Assembly (NCBI GenBank): GCA_905116865.2
Contig: CAJHNH020002424.1
Location: 611,501 to 675,500 of the forward strand
Source of the DNA: Candidula unifasciata
Lineage: Eukaryota; Mollusca; Gastropoda; Stylommatophora; Geomitridae
Direction of reading: 5' to 3'
DNA length: 64,000 nucleotides
Every line of letters begins with the position of its first letter. Position 1 is the first letter of the stretch. A program made the position numbers and the translations under genes. Of this stretch, positions 38,961-49,439 are shown piece by piece. Under the pieces are notes generated by a model. It saw only the letters and a list, made by a program, of their open reading frames with translations, searched no databases and had not been told where the DNA came from.

Positions 38961-39098
38961 CTCTTTGAGTCCCAGGGGGTTTAGCATCACAGGCCTCAGG
39001 GGTAGTAAATAAAGTAATGAAATTGACGCATCATGCGTTCATTGGGCTTCTAGGTAGGAACCTATGAACGTATGATGTGTTCCTTGGGACTCAAAGAG
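38961..39098. mobile_element. 138-bp TTAA-flanked MITE
   Basis: TTAA at 38957-38960 and 39099-39102 flanks CTCTTTGAGTCCCA and TGGGACTCAAAGAG, a perfect 14-bp inverted repeat. The interior also pairs in part (GCATCATGCGTTCAT with ATGAACGTATGATG), so the whole can fold. This is a compact piggyBac-type non-autonomous element. Confidence 0.85.
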
Positions 39099-39119
39099 TT
39101 AAGGCCCATGCCATGTAGC

Positions 39120-39600
39120 GTCAGTAGCCATGTCCATCCACAACCTTCTGTCTCATGTACCTTCAATCAATTCTGATACAAATGATCTTTCATACCATAA
39201 TGTCAAACTGTCCAGCATCTTCTCTCTCAGCCTCCCTCTGCCTCTTTGCTCCTCTCAGTATCATAATGTACTGCAGTTTTCTCCTTCTCATGACAAGTCC
39301 AAAGGATGTTGGTCTCCTTCTGAGGTGGGCAGTCAGTTCTCTTTGTGGGTCAGTTTCTTTCAAGACATCCTCATCACTCTTTTTAATCTGTCCAGGGTAT
39401 TCTCATTCTTCTATAAATCCACATCTCCACAGCTTCCAAATAATTTTTCGCAAATCGACCAACTGTCCATAGTTTGCTTCCATGTATTAGGATAGGATTT
39501 ATGTAGCTCCTGAGAATTCTCTTCCTCATCTCAGATGGCAAATAAAAATTGCATAAAATAGTCTTCATTTTTATAAATGCTGCCTTTGCTTCATCAGTTC
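39120..39600 (-). mobile_element. LINE RT C-terminal fragment
   Basis: The minus frame 39568-39383 reads MKTILCNFYLPSEMRKRILR, then SYINPILIHGSKLWTVGRF and EAVEMWIYRRMRIPWTD. Frameshifted continuation reaches the RRRPTSFG and GRPREKMLD region near 39210. Related to 49440-50070 and 52150-52930. Confidence 0.8.
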
Positions 39601-39914
39601 TACAATTTTATCCATCTAGTATATTAATAAAAATGTTAATTTTCCCAGTTTGTTAAATATAGACTCGGACACTACTGAACCAATTGCTTTCGATTTTTTA
39701 CACAACGTTGCCTTTCACTCAAAGCATGATTTTTTTTTCAGAAAATCGCACAAACCATGAACGACAAAGCTCCAGCAACGGTCAAATCATTAATTGTTTC
39801 GTTGCCGGTCCAGATTTGTTTTTAGTTGATTGGCCATTTTTAACTGCTTAGCTCTTTTTGAACTTTGCATTACTATATAATCCCTGCTAGGTGATATAAT
39901 TTTTTTTTTAGCTG

Positions 39915-40325
39915 GGCGGCTGGCACGTTGTGTTGTGGTTTATGGCTAGGCTGCGATTTCTACGCCTTTTTTTTTTTTTTTTTTTTTTTTTTGGTTTTGG
40001 GGTTTACAGCTAGCCTGCGACAGCGGCGACTTGATGCTCAATGGTCATGTCATAGGTAATCTTCGTTAGCCCTCGAGAGGGCCGTTGGCACGTTGTGGTG
40101 TGGTTTACAGCTAGGCTGCGATATCTGACGTAAACTCTTCAGTCTTCGGTAGTATAGTTGTAAGTATTCCATCCTTCACGCCGGTGACCATTGTTCAATT
40201 GGGTGATAATTGTTCTTTTTCCTTTAAAAGGGTGGTTGCCACATTATGTTGTGGGTTACAGCTAGGCTGCGATATCTGCGCCTTTCGCCCAAAGACATCC
40301 GGTTTCAGTTAAGTCCCAATTAGCT
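39915..40325 (+). repeat. four spaced copies of a GGCACGTTGTG...CTAGGCTGCGATATC module
   Basis: Related blocks of about 50-60 bp occur near 39918-39970, 40000-40030, 40086-40133 and 40243-40300. Each has TACAGCTAGGCTGCGAT or a close variant, preceded in three by TGGCACGTTGTG/TGCCACATTATG. A fifth copy is at 15345. Confidence 0.75.
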
Positions 40326-40689
40326 TCCCCGCGACGCTTCAGTGATGACAGAAACTGTTAACTAAGACGGCTTACAGTCCAGTTTAGTTTGGGTGGACAC
40401 GGATGCCAAGGTCAGTTAAAAATTGTTCCTTCGGAGAGGGAGAGATGACGGGTGCGGGTTATTTTTCTCCGCTATTCGTGAGTATAGTGTACTTTTTACT
40501 GTGGGTTCCATCACTGGTTACGTGATGAAGTTTTTTTTTTTCTATGTCGGGGGCAACATTAAACTAAATAGTCCATGGCGACAGCATGCGGCGCTAACTC
40601 CTCTTTTCTACACCGACCTACAGAGACTGTAGTGACAGTTTTTGTTGTTGTTGTTGTGATGGTGATGGTGGTGGTAGTGGTTGCAGTAG

Positions 40690-40800
40690 TACTGGTACTG
40701 GATGGGTGATGTGGTAGCTGTTACACTGGCCATATTTACTTCACAGTACAAGTTAATGCTACCAATTTAAGTCTGGGTGGACACGGATGCCAAGCTCAAT
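40690..40800 (-). mobile_element. SINE family A fragment
   Basis: On plus, GGTGATGTGGTAGCTGTTAC, CACTGGCCATATTTACTT and AGTCTGGGTGGACACGGATG match the body of the minus-strand copy at 52985-53080. Confidence 0.6.
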
Positions 40801-41065
40801 TCAGTTACAATATTTCGTCACATGGTGACTGTCCCATCCTTCAGAGAGGATAATATGATTGGGAGAGGGTTCTCATTTCTTAACTATTTCTATTTTAATA
40901 ATTTTGCCATGGATTATTTTTCAATCCTTTGGAGAGAAAGATATGATTTGGGGAAGGGGGGGGTGTGGATATGACAGACACTGTTAGCTGAGAGCTATTT
41001 TCTTTCCTCTCCATTTCACCATTCTGAGCCACAGCAACGTGTGGCCTGGTACAGCTAGTAACTAA

Positions 41066-41871
41066 TAAAAAGCTGGGGCAGCTAAATAATATGTGGTATT
41101 AGGAAGCAGTATTTTGGTGAATGTGATGACTTTCTTTTATCTTCTACCTGGCTCGCATCATCGCACGCTGGCTATCTCACATACCGACATCACACAACGA
41201 GCAAAAAATGGACCACTGGAAAAACAACACGATACTGTTCAGCACTTTAATCTTCTACTCGCGGCTTACACAGCCGGCACATGAAATAGACTACTGTCCA
41301 GGCACACATTATAAATATAAAAAGTATCTATTACCTTCTGTTCGAAATCACAATCATCCTACACTATCATAATGAACGAAAACACTAACAGCTGTCCTGA
41401 CAGAAAAACTAACTCAGCCCGCAGACATCTTGCCTGCAAGCTTTTTTGCCAAGTTGGACTGGAACAAATTCACTCAACACATGTTGAATCCACACATCTT
41501 CCATCGTTGTCCATGCACTCTGTTCCTGGGCCCAAACGAGACTGCCTCTCAGCCCTTTCTACGCTATTATATAGTCTTCTAATCCCCACTTTGTTTTTCC
41601 CGAATATTCCGTGTCCCTTCTGTCTCACGAATTCCATTTGGCTGGACATGGTGCGTGGCACATGATTTCTCGTACTTTGCATGAAGTTCGACAGTCAACG
41701 TTTCTATTCACGTGAATAATTACTTCACACAAAGTTTGACTATCAGCCTTTTTCTGTAACTCCCGTGAAGTTCAGACTCAACAATCCCCGTGCCGTCCCA
41801 GTTAGAGTCAAAATATTCCACTCACATTTATTACTGACGTCATCTGTCGGGCATAAAATAACTGGGAGAAA
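41066..41871. other. unassigned intergenic sequence
   Basis: No recognised domain, family or repeat. Composition is less AT-biased than its surroundings. Confidence 0.4.
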
Positions 41872-42279
41872 ATGAGATTCACTACAGTGAAGAAAATTAA
41901 ATATCCTGAAAGAACACAGTGCCCTGTGGCCTTCTCTCAGAATGCTCAAAACACTTCCTCCACTCAAACTTCAAACTCATCTTCAATCCCGGTTCACATT
42001 CCTGTGCAGGACAACCCATGTCTTATCTCTCAGGCTAAAACTTCATCATGAATTGTTACTCCATTGCCTGTTAGGCAGTCTTCCCAGGGCAGATCTACAG
42101 AAGCACTGTTAAGTAATAGTGCTATTCCCCAGATATCTGTTTCCAGTGAAGGACCTGCTGGTGATACTCAGGTTAACCCGTCACTGTACACTAATGTACA
42201 TCCCGCCCACCGCTGGAACCGTGACACTGAGCATCTCATGCAGTTGAACCCTGCAGCTTTACATTACATCACTACGTGA
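41872..42279 (+). pseudogene. unrecognised degenerate reading frame, Ser/Gln/Pro-rich
   Basis: From ATG 41872 one frame runs to 42279 with a single in-frame TGA at 42049. It reads MRFTTVKKIKYPERTQCPVA near the start and NVHPAHRWNRDTEHLMQLNP near the end, and is rich in Ser, Thr, Gln and Pro. I do not recognise it. It could be part of an unidentified retroelement or chance. Confidence 0.25.
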
Positions 42280-42649
42280 TGACCTTAACACATGCCAGTT
42301 CTACCTAGTGAGTACATCTAGAAAAAGTCCATACCAAAGAAATAATAGTTCTGAATACAAAAAAATATTATGTTACCCAATTGTAATCCTTGGCTAAACA
42401 AAGATGGCCTCTGAATAGGTCATCTAAATATTTATCATTTGCTTGGCAAACTATCTTAGCTGTCTGTTAGGCTTAACAATCAGTTTCATATTTTTAGAAT
42501 TACCCAAAGTCAGCTAAACAATAAAATTACTAATAGCGAAATTCAAATTAGGTGATTTAATGTTATTCATAAAGACGCATTAGAAAAACTAGAAACAGGT
42601 ATAAAACGGTACATCTCAAATTATCTCAATTATTCCCATATAAATATTC
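42280..42649. other. unassigned AT-rich sequence
   Basis: No recognised coding or repeat feature. Confidence 0.4.
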
Positions 42650-42760
42650 GGCTCTCCTTGCAAATCCGGACGAGGGTTGGACGCGGGCTGGACGACTTAG
42701 TTCAGTTTAGTGGGAGTTCTCTCCCTTGGCCGCACTCAAAACAAGTAGTGGAAAAAGTCA
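42650..42760 (-). mobile_element. fragment related to the foldback element at 56156
   Basis: Reverse complement holds TGCGGCCAAGGGAGAGAACT and CGTCCGGATTTGCAAGGAGA, matching 56347-56375 and 56389-56408 of the foldback element. The inverted-repeat arms were not found here. Confidence 0.55.
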
Positions 42761-42919
42761 CGAATCAAACAAGACAGTGATGTCGACATCAGGGCTGCCA
42801 ATGCTTGGGTGTGTCCCCCAGATCTGGGTTTTTTTTTACACTGAGGGAATATCTGGGGTTTTTTTTGTTTTTGTTTTGTTTTGCCGATCTGTATGCTTTA
42901 ATGACCGATAAATTTGCGT

Positions 42920-43070
42920 GGTTAAGGGTAGGGGTAGGGTTAGGGTTAGGATTAGGGGTAGCGTTAGGGTTGCCGTAAGGGTTAGGGGTTAGGGGTAGGG
43001 TTAGGGGTAGGGTTAGGGGTAGGGTTAGGGTTAGGGGTAGGCTTAGGGGTAGGGTTAGGTTTAGCATTAG
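42920..43070 (+). repeat. degenerate interstitial telomere-like repeat
   Basis: Roughly 22 units of TTAGGG, TTAGGGG and GTAGGG in tandem. TTAGGG is the canonical telomere unit of molluscs and many other animals. The mixing of TTAGGG with GTAGGG and GGGG makes it a decayed or non-telomerase-derived array. Confidence 0.85.
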
Positions 43071-43099
43071 CTGTGACAATTTTGACGCCGTAGTTCCCT

Positions 43100-43270
43100 A
43101 TAATGTATGTATGTATGCCTGACTGTATGTATGTGTGTGTGTGAGCTTGTCTGTGTGTATGTATGTCTGCCTGTATGTGTGTGTATGGGTGTGTGTATTT
43201 ATGTATGCCGGCGGGTATGTGAGTGGGTGGGTGTGTGTTTGTGGATGTGTGTGTGTGCGCGCGCGCACAA
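43100..43270. repeat. (GT)n/(GTAT)n microsatellite
   Basis: Long alternating TGTGTG/TATGTATG tract ending in GCGCGCGCG. Overlapping His/Thr-rich frames are artefacts. Confidence 0.9.
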
Positions 43271-43502
43271 AAGTATGCATTGATTTTACCACCCATACCT
43301 TTGTGTTTTTTCTCTGTATTCACTTGCATATTATTACATGATCATAACACACTTTATTGATAAAATACAACTATCCTTTGACAGGTGAACGTTTGGAAGG
43401 GCCGAATGTAAGACAGGCCTGTGTGCCCAATTTGTGACCCTTTGAAAATAACGTTCATTCGTTCATTCATTATGTATTACTAGAGTCAACTTGTCACAAG
43501 TA

Positions 43503-44780
43503 CAGTGGAACCTCGCTTAACGAGCATAATTCGTTCCAGAATCATACTCGTTAAGCGAAACACTCATTACGCGAAACAATTTTTCTCACATTAATTAATG
43601 TAAAATACAATAATGCGTTCCATGTCAAAAAAAAAAAAAAATACTTACAAAATGCTATGTATAACGTTTATTCAAAGAAAATTATATACATATTGTTAAG
43701 GGGAGTGAATCATCTTCATTTTTTTTTTCAAAAGCAGAACGAACCCACCTGGAATGCGAATTCGATTTGCAGAGAAAAAAAGTCGACATAATTATGATAC
43801 ATAGCTAAAAAAAAATTTTTTTTTACCAGAAAGATGTCCAGAGACATTTGTTTTTGCCAACGCTTCAAAATTTGGTGAAAATGGGACACAGCATTATCAT
43901 TAAATAAATTTGCAACGCGCATAGCCACTTCCTTATTAGGGTGATGCTTCTCTATGTAAGATGCAACAGTTTCCCATGCTTTTAGCTTTTCTCTTATTTT
44001 GCCAGAAGATTGTTGTTTTTCTGTTACCTCCTCCTCTGACAAACTCTCCTCCAAAACTTCTTGCTGTGAAAAACAATGCAACTCCATAAGCTCTTGTGTG
44101 GTCAGCTCTTGGCTGTGCTCTCCCACAAGCTCTTTGATATCTCTGTTATCCACCTACAATCCCAATATAGTGGCGAAAGACACAATCTCGTTGACTACAG
44201 GTTCCACAGGTACTGTCTCGAACCCCTCAAAGTCACAAATTGACAACGCTCTCCGGCCTAAGCTTCTTCCAAGCAGAAGTTATGATTCTCTTGGTAACCC
44301 CTTCCCCTGCCTTGTTGATCATCTTGAGGCAGGCAACGATGTGGAAGTGATTTTTTCAAAACTCTTTGAGAGTGAGATTGGTCCCTTCAGTCCCCTGAAA
44401 ACAATGCTCGAAGAGTGCTTTAGTGTAGAGTTTCTTAAAGTTATAAATAACTTGCTGGTCCATGGGCTGGAGTAACGTAGTGGTGTTGGGAGTCAGAAAC
44501 TGGATCTTGACAAACTTAAATTCTTCAAAGAGGTCACCTTGTAGGCCTGGAGTATTCATGTACATATATCACAATATAACACAAGTTTGAGAAAATGTGT
44601 GATCACAATCACGATGCTACTCGAATGAGTGCTAAACACAGACTGATGTAACATATGCACAGTTCGGGACTTTCCCTCTCCTCGCCACTCGTTATGCGAA
44701 ACGTCGCTCGTTAAGCAAGTCATTTTTTTACAATTTGTTTTGCTCGTTATGCGAGGTGCTCGTTAAGCAAGGTTCCACTG
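43503..44780 (-). mobile_element. Tigger/pogo-type DNA transposon, internally deleted
   Basis: The ends CAGTGGAACCTCGCTTAACG (from 43503) and CGTTAAGCAAGGTTCCACTG (to 44780) are inverted repeats of about 24 bp with one mismatch. They are flanked by TA at 43501-43502 and 44781-44782. A TA duplication with CAGTGG ends is typical of Tigger elements. At 1,278 bp it is about half the length of a full element. Further GTTAAGCGAAAC/GTTATGCGAAAC motifs repeat inside both ends. Confidence 0.9.
43728..44565 (-). pseudogene. Tigger transposase remnant
   Basis: On the minus strand 44565-44356 reads KIQFLTPNTTTLLQPMDQQV, the conserved DDE-domain motif (L-P-P-N-T-T-x-L-x-Q-P-M-D-Q) with its Asp. After frameshifts, 44153-43728 reads DIKELVGEHSQELTTQELME and then a Glu/Ser-rich C-terminus. 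The DNA-binding N-terminus and earlier catalytic Asp are deleted. Confidence 0.85.
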
Positions 44781-44782
44781 TA

Positions 44783-45234
44783 TAAGCTGCTATTACTACA
44801 CACCTAATGTAGTTGTTAATATACATATATTGTATTTGGGTGCCCTACACTTTTATTAGTCATAATAGTATACAATTTCAAATGATTTTTTTTTTTTTGG
44901 GGGGGGGGGGGAATGAAGATCATTTGTTTAACTCATGTGTCCATTAAACTATTTGATAAAGTATATATTTAATAAATGTTGATATCGTTGTGATAATCTT
45001 TTGTCCAATAAATTACATGACATGAATTTTTTTTTTTTTTTTTTAGTTCATTGGTGATTGTATGAAATTTAAGTAATAACAGCTTAATTTATACAAAGTA
45101 TTTTGTTAAAATGTCTTTCTTTTTCAAAAATGACTGTAACTGAATTTGGTGTACATATTTATTCATATATCCCTGCTTGTATCCTTGAGTTTATATTAAA
45201 GTTTCTGTCACTGCAAGACAAAAAGGATTGCTGA
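44783..45234. other. unassigned AT-rich sequence with homopolymer runs
   Basis: A T10/G11 run at 44888-44911 and a T17 run near 45028 are the only notable features. Confidence 0.5.
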
Positions 45235-45340
45235 ATTAAGAATTAGCATCACAGCACTCGGGACACCACCATAAGCGCTCCGTCCCCATCTTTAGCAGCA
45301 AGTAAAGAGTTCCAATTCCAATGGCACCAGCTTGTAATTC
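45235..45340 (-). mobile_element. RNase H LINE C-terminal end
   Basis: CATCACAGCACTCGGGACAC, ATAAGCGCTCCGTCCCCATC and AGCAGCAAGTAAAGAGTTCC match 27470-27545 on the same strand. Confidence 0.75.
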
Positions 45341-45344
45341 CACC

Positions 45345-45580
45345 CACTGCTAGCTGCGTGGATTTTCATTATGGTATAAGCTGTCGCAAGTCGACCCAGC
45401 CTAAAATGGATACCAGGATGGGTGTCCTGGGGAAGTAAAGACGGCCGGCGTCATCCTGACCACATTACCCACGGAGTGCCGATTGGTCTGCAAAACAATG
45501 GGTGCTCTTCTCATATGCCTGATGCGCCTAAAGGCATGAAAAGGGATCTTTACTTTTACTTTACTTTTACATTATATTCT
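45345..45580 (+). mobile_element. SINE family A, 3' part
   Basis: GGATACCAGGATGGGTGTCC, GTCATCCTGACCACATTACC and GTGCCGATTGGTCTGCAAAA lead into ATGCGCCTAAAGGCATGAAA and a TTTACTTTTAC tail. The tRNA-like head is largely absent. Confidence 0.7.
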
Positions 45581-45634
45581 CTAATCATCTGCATGGCTTG
45601 TTAAAAGGGCTTCTAAAAATAGTTAAGTGACATT

Positions 45635-45850
45635 CCTTCTCATTCCGGTGGTTTCTGGAGCTCTGTTTCAGAGAACAAAGAATAGACCCTCTGCCTCCCT
45701 AACAAGCATCTTATAGGAGATGATTAATTAGGAGTATTTCCTTCAAGGTTGAAGTGCACACAGAATTCAAGTTCTGGATCGAGACCAAAGTCCAGATGTG
45801 GATGAACAACCAGAACTTCCCACCAGTAAATGCTAAGAAGAAGATTCCCA
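45635..45850 (+). repeat. (GAA)n-tailed dispersed repeat, copy 6
   Basis: GGTGGTTTCTGGAGCTCTGT, AGAATAGACCCTCTGCCTCC, AAGTCCAGATGTGGATGAAC and CACCAGTAAATGC then AAGAAGAAG. Part of the centre (the GGCAAGGAACC block) is deleted. Confidence 0.8.
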
Positions 45851-46426
45851 ATCAAGAATTGTTCATCCAGTATGTCAAGAGGAATAATTGATTACATGGG
45901 ACAGTCAAAACAATTTAAAGATTTTGACATTTGTGACGGGTTGCCTTTTTTTTTAGCTTTGGTAAATGTAATCTACATTTTGTTAACTTTTGGTTACTGA
46001 AATATCATGGAATAAACTTCTGTAAAACCAACTGACTAAATTTGTTTATTGTTTAACTTTGAATTTGTGTGTGAATAATGGTATTTAAATTTGATTTATC
46101 GACGTTACATTAAATCTAATCAAGTTAGTAATTTACATTGACTCCTTTATTGAATTTAATTTAAACTCTTATGCCTTTTATTTTAAATTTAAACATGGTT
46201 TTATTCACTAAAGCATCAGTGTCGTCTGAAAATACTGTACTGTTTGGAATCGAACAATTTTCCATAATACAACTGTGAAAGATCTGATATCAAATAATGC
46301 CATTTTTTTGTTGTCTTGGTTACTAGTTCATCTATGGCATTAATTTTTTTTTTTTTAACTAACGGGTTGTTGAGACATCATATCGTTTCAACAAAAATTA
46401 AGCATTGATACACAAATAATAGAATA
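45851..46426. other. unassigned AT-rich sequence
   Basis: No recognised coding or repeat feature. Confidence 0.4.
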
Positions 46427-46466
46427 CAGTGGTACCTCCATAAACATCCTTATTCGGATCCAGACC
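46427..46466. mobile_element. solo Tigger-like terminal repeat
   Basis: TA then CAGTGGTACCTCCATAAACA resembles the outer end of Tigger elements. No partner end was seen, so it is a truncated remnant. Confidence 0.4.
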
Positions 46467-46499
46467 CTTGAACTTAAACAGGATATGATGAGGACCACT

Positions 46500-46712
46500 C
46501 TTTCTTTCATCCGTCATGAAACATTAGTAAAGTTCTGGAAGGATCTGTGGAAGGAGGGATAGAGGAAGACAACGAGAGAAGATTCTTGACAGTCTTATTG
46601 CATGGCATGGAGGTGTGTCGGCACACAAACTGATAAATGCTGCAAGAGATCACGCATTGTGGAGAGGCATGATAGCTCACGCCAGTCGGCAAGGCACCTG
46701 ATGATGATGATG
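46500..46712 (+). mobile_element. LINE RT C-terminal tail with (GAT)n end
   Basis: Pieced across two frames the + strand reads LVKVLEGSVEGG, then RILDSLIAWHGGVSAHKLIN and LWRGMIAHASRQGT with stop. A (GAT)5 tail follows at 46700-46716. Its closest relative here is the minus fragment at 50299-50455. Confidence 0.75.
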
Positions 46713-46729
46713 ATGATAGGCTACTTCTA

Positions 46730-46985
46730 AGCCCAGTGCCAGCCATGAAGGATCTAGAACAATGGGGGCAGGAAACTGTGTCTGTAGGTAAGGGACATGT
46801 AGTACGGGTCTTTCTAGCCCGCCTGCTCTGTGCATCTGCCCCTTTTTCTTGAAGCCTCGAAGGTTGCTGCTCCGCTTCAAATATACTTCCACCATGTAGT
46901 CCAGTCTTGTGCAGCAGGCTCCCAAGTGTCAGGGTCTATTTTAAGGGCTTTAAGTGATGCCCTTAGCGTGCATCTAATTCGTTCA
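46730..46985 (-). mobile_element. LINE RT C-terminal tail (different family)
   Basis: The minus strand reads LRASLKALKIDPDTWEPAAQ near 46975-46915, then SGAATFEASRKRGR and RHSFLPP. The ATFEA motif is a recurring LINE C-terminal signature. Head-to-head with the preceding + fragment. Confidence 0.7.
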
Positions 46986-47244
46986 TTCATTTATGTCATA
47001 CAAGTCTCGCAGTTTATTTATTCATTCCATTCTATCCTGTGGGATCAATTCAATATCATGGATGGAATCCAGTCCAGCACCTTTGGCTTCTCTCTTCAAC
47101 GTTCATTTCAGTTTCTTTTGGGACTCCTCGCATCCTTAATCCCTTAATTTCCTAATTCGGAGCTTGTCTGGCGAATCTTTGCTCATTTCTTCTTGTTGTT
47201 GCAGAAACGTATCTCTCATTAGCTTAATCTTATACTAACATCAA

Positions 47245-47545
47245 ATCATTACTGTAGTTTCCCTGTGTGGGTTCCGGGGCCCTGTTATAGGGAAAACAAG
47301 AATAGACCCACTGCCTACCCAAAAGCATGTCGTAAGAGTCGACTAATTGGGAGCTTCCTTTGAAGCAGGAGTGCATCTGCCTGAGAGGCAAGGAACCTGC
47401 AGTCTGCATACAAATGAGTCAGATCTGTAACACGGATGCACACGCAACACTCAGGTTCTGGAACAGGACTGCACTCCAGAAGTGGATGAACTACCGGAAC
47501 TTTCCACCAGAGTTTACAGCTGGCGAACGCAAAGAAGAAGAAAAA
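47245..47545 (+). repeat. (GAA)n-tailed dispersed repeat, copy 7, near complete
   Basis: From GTGGGTTCCGGGGCCCTGTT through AGAATAGACCCACTGCCTAC, GTCGACTAATTGGGAGCTTC, GAGTGCATCTGCCTGAGAGG, AGTCTGCATACAAATGAGTC and CACCAGAGTTTACAGCTGGC to CGCAAAGAAGAAGAAAAAAT. This is the best reference copy of the family, about 290 bp. Confidence 0.85.
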
Positions 47546-47559
47546 ATAAGGTTAGTTGC

Positions 47560-47800
47560 GTATCCTTTACTTACAGGACGTTACAGAACCAACCCCAACA
47601 GCCCCTGGTTGTTGTGTGGTTTTTCTAGGCAAATTAGTAGTTTGCCATTGCTTACTGGACGGTCGGCTTTCTTGATACCACTGTCGAAACCAATACAAGG
47701 CGCATGGCCCGCACCTGGGATCAAACCTGGCATCCTGGCATTACGAAGCGTTCGCATCGACTTAGCCACAGAGCCGACACCAGTCAAATACCTTTTTTAA
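47560..47800 (-). mobile_element. tRNA-derived SINE family B, near complete
   Basis: The minus strand starts GGTGTCGGCTCTGTGGCTAA (A-box-like TGGCTAAGTCG) and has GGTTTGATCCC (B box) about 50 bp on. The body is CGACAGTGGTATCAAGAAAG and TAAGCAATGGCAAACTACTA. The tail reads CAACGTCC/TGTAAGTAAAGG-like sequence near 47570. Confidence 0.8.
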
Positions 47801-48735
47801 TATTGTGTGTATTCTAGACAAAGCATTACGGTTAACCGTGTGTGTAAATCGATGCTGTGCTTGTTATTCGACCTATGCTTCGTTAACATAAATGTATGTA
47901 ACCTATCGTGCCATTCCAATGGTTTGAGATTAATTCTGTCCATATTCCATAGTTGTGGATTTCAAGCTGTTAGACATGGCCAATGAAGAAACCTTTTTTG
48001 GGGTGGGGGGTGGGGGGGGGGGGGGGGTACCTAGTTGACCATGTCCTTAGTGCTTTTGTTTGCATAAAGAGGCGCACACGCCATTTGGAAGTGACAGGCT
48101 CCATTCACGGTAACTATAGCTTTCGATTTTTGTGTTGTCTAGTGTGTGCTTCTATCTTTCTACTTCTTTCAATAAGTTCCGATAGATACATTGACTGGTT
48201 TTTTTTTTTTATGACACGGAAACATCGTTTAGACGAAAAGTCCAGACCTGCGGAAAACTGCAGACGTAACAAGCTGTTCTAGGAAGTGATATGTTGATGT
48301 GTCAAGCTCTGAAGCCAGATCTGTTAAGTACAGTCATGGAAGTCCTTTAAATAACCCAAGATATAAACCGTTAAAACAAAGAGCTTTGTAACTGTTTGTG
48401 CTCACTAAGCAAAACCTTTCAAATATTTAGACACTTGTGCGCATATAGCTCCGTTAAGTGGTGGGGGAGGGGAGGGAGCATTACACATTCCATGGTGACA
48501 GGAAAAAATCTGCATCAACCAGTTGAAAAAATATTATAACAAACTACTTTGTTGTCGCTGCTTATATTTAATTAATAATCAAAGAAACTAACCTGCCCAC
48601 ACTAAAAAAAAAATGATGATGGTGATAATGATGAAAATGTGGGTGAAACAGACGCGGGGGAGGGGGAGAGAGAAGACAGAGAAGAGGTAAATACCTAGAA
48701 GGTTAATCATACGGGATAAGAACATCAACATGATC
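47801..48735. other. unassigned intergenic sequence
   Basis: A G-rich run at 47999-48028 and T-run at 48200-48210. No coding or repeat family recognised. Confidence 0.4.
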
Positions 48736-48737
48736 CG

Positions 48738-49005
48738 AGCCTGGTGATCGTGTGAGATGGCGAGCCATGTCTAAACTCGCTTATCAGTTTGACACATGAC
48801 TGAAATTAAGGTAATCGAGGATAGAACTGGTCACGGTGAACGCACATAAAACAGGATAAGAGTTACGGTCCGAGGCACGTTCTAATTATTGCCCTGATTG
48901 AAGTTTATGATACCGATGCATGAAACTGGTTGTAGTGCACATAGACATTTTCTGAGGCCGGTGATTGTGAGAGATGGCTAACCATGTCTCAGCACGCTTA
49001 CCAGT
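48738..49005 (+). repeat. direct repeat pair of ~50 bp
   Basis: GCCTGGTGATCGTGTGAGAT and GCGAGCCATGTCTAA near 48739-48780 recur as GGCCGGTGATTGTGAGAGAT and GCTAACCATGTCTCA near 48956-48995, about 217 bp apart. Confidence 0.6.
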
Positions 49006-49029
49006 GGGGAATATTATAATTATTTACAT

Positions 49030-49061
49030 TATATATACACACACACACACATATATATATG

Positions 49062-49142
<81 letters not shown>
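49030..49142. repeat. (CA)n(TA)n microsatellite
   Basis: Alternating AC then about 45 TA dinucleotides. YI-repeat reading frames across it are artefacts. Confidence 0.95.
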
Positions 49143-49145
<3 letters not shown>

Positions 49146-49410
49146 TCATGTGCCCTGCCAACTGGCGTAGGCGCTCATCAATCAATCAGGTGCCGTCTCC
49201 ACAATGAAGGTTGGCAGCAATGGATCTCCAACAAACCCTGTCTCTTGCCCTTGATGTACACTCACTCATACTGCTGTTCGTCCATCTCTTGATGTCATCC
49301 TCCCACTTGTAACGCTGTCTGCCTCTTGCTCGCCTACCTTGAACCTTTCCCTCTAGGATGATCTTTACAATACTGTTATGTCTTTTAATGTGGCCAAAAT
49401 ATTTCACTTA
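49143..49410 (-). mobile_element. LINE RT C-terminal tail
   Basis: The minus frame 49407-49186 reads MKYFGHIKRHNSIVKIILEG, then KVQGRRARGRQRYKWEDDIK and SRARDRVCWRSIAANLH. The (GAT)n end lies at about 49143-49148, right against the (TA)n tract. Confidence 0.85.
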
Positions 49411-49439
49411 TCTCTTTTTTTATTTCACTTAGCAACTCT

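Larger units (their letters stand above)
39615..41065 (-). mobile_element. dispersed element with CTAGCTGTACC head, longer copy
   Basis: Reading the minus strand from 41065 gives TTACTAGCTGTACCAGGCCA and GTTGCTGTGGCTCAGAATGG, matching the head at 18495. The minus-strand 3' end near 39615 (TTTATTAATATACTAGATGG) matches the tail style. It hosts the repeated CTAGGCTG module and a SINE fragment. Confidence 0.5.

Noticed and set aside
39130..39495. Ser/Leu-rich plus-strand frame of 121 codons
   Set aside because: Antisense of a LINE RT C-terminus, whose minus-strand frame carries the conserved motifs.
42789..43341. Pro/Asn- and Thr/His-rich frames
   Set aside because: Translations of TTAGGG-like and (GT)n tracts.
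47360..47800. 146-codon plus-strand frame
   Set aside because: It spans a (GAA)n-tailed repeat and an antisense SINE, both of which occur elsewhere without an open frame.
48974..49207. Reading frame of repeated Tyr-Ile
   Set aside because: Pure translation of the (TA)n microsatellite. The same applies to frames at 50063-50269, 50983-51291 and 51066-51266.
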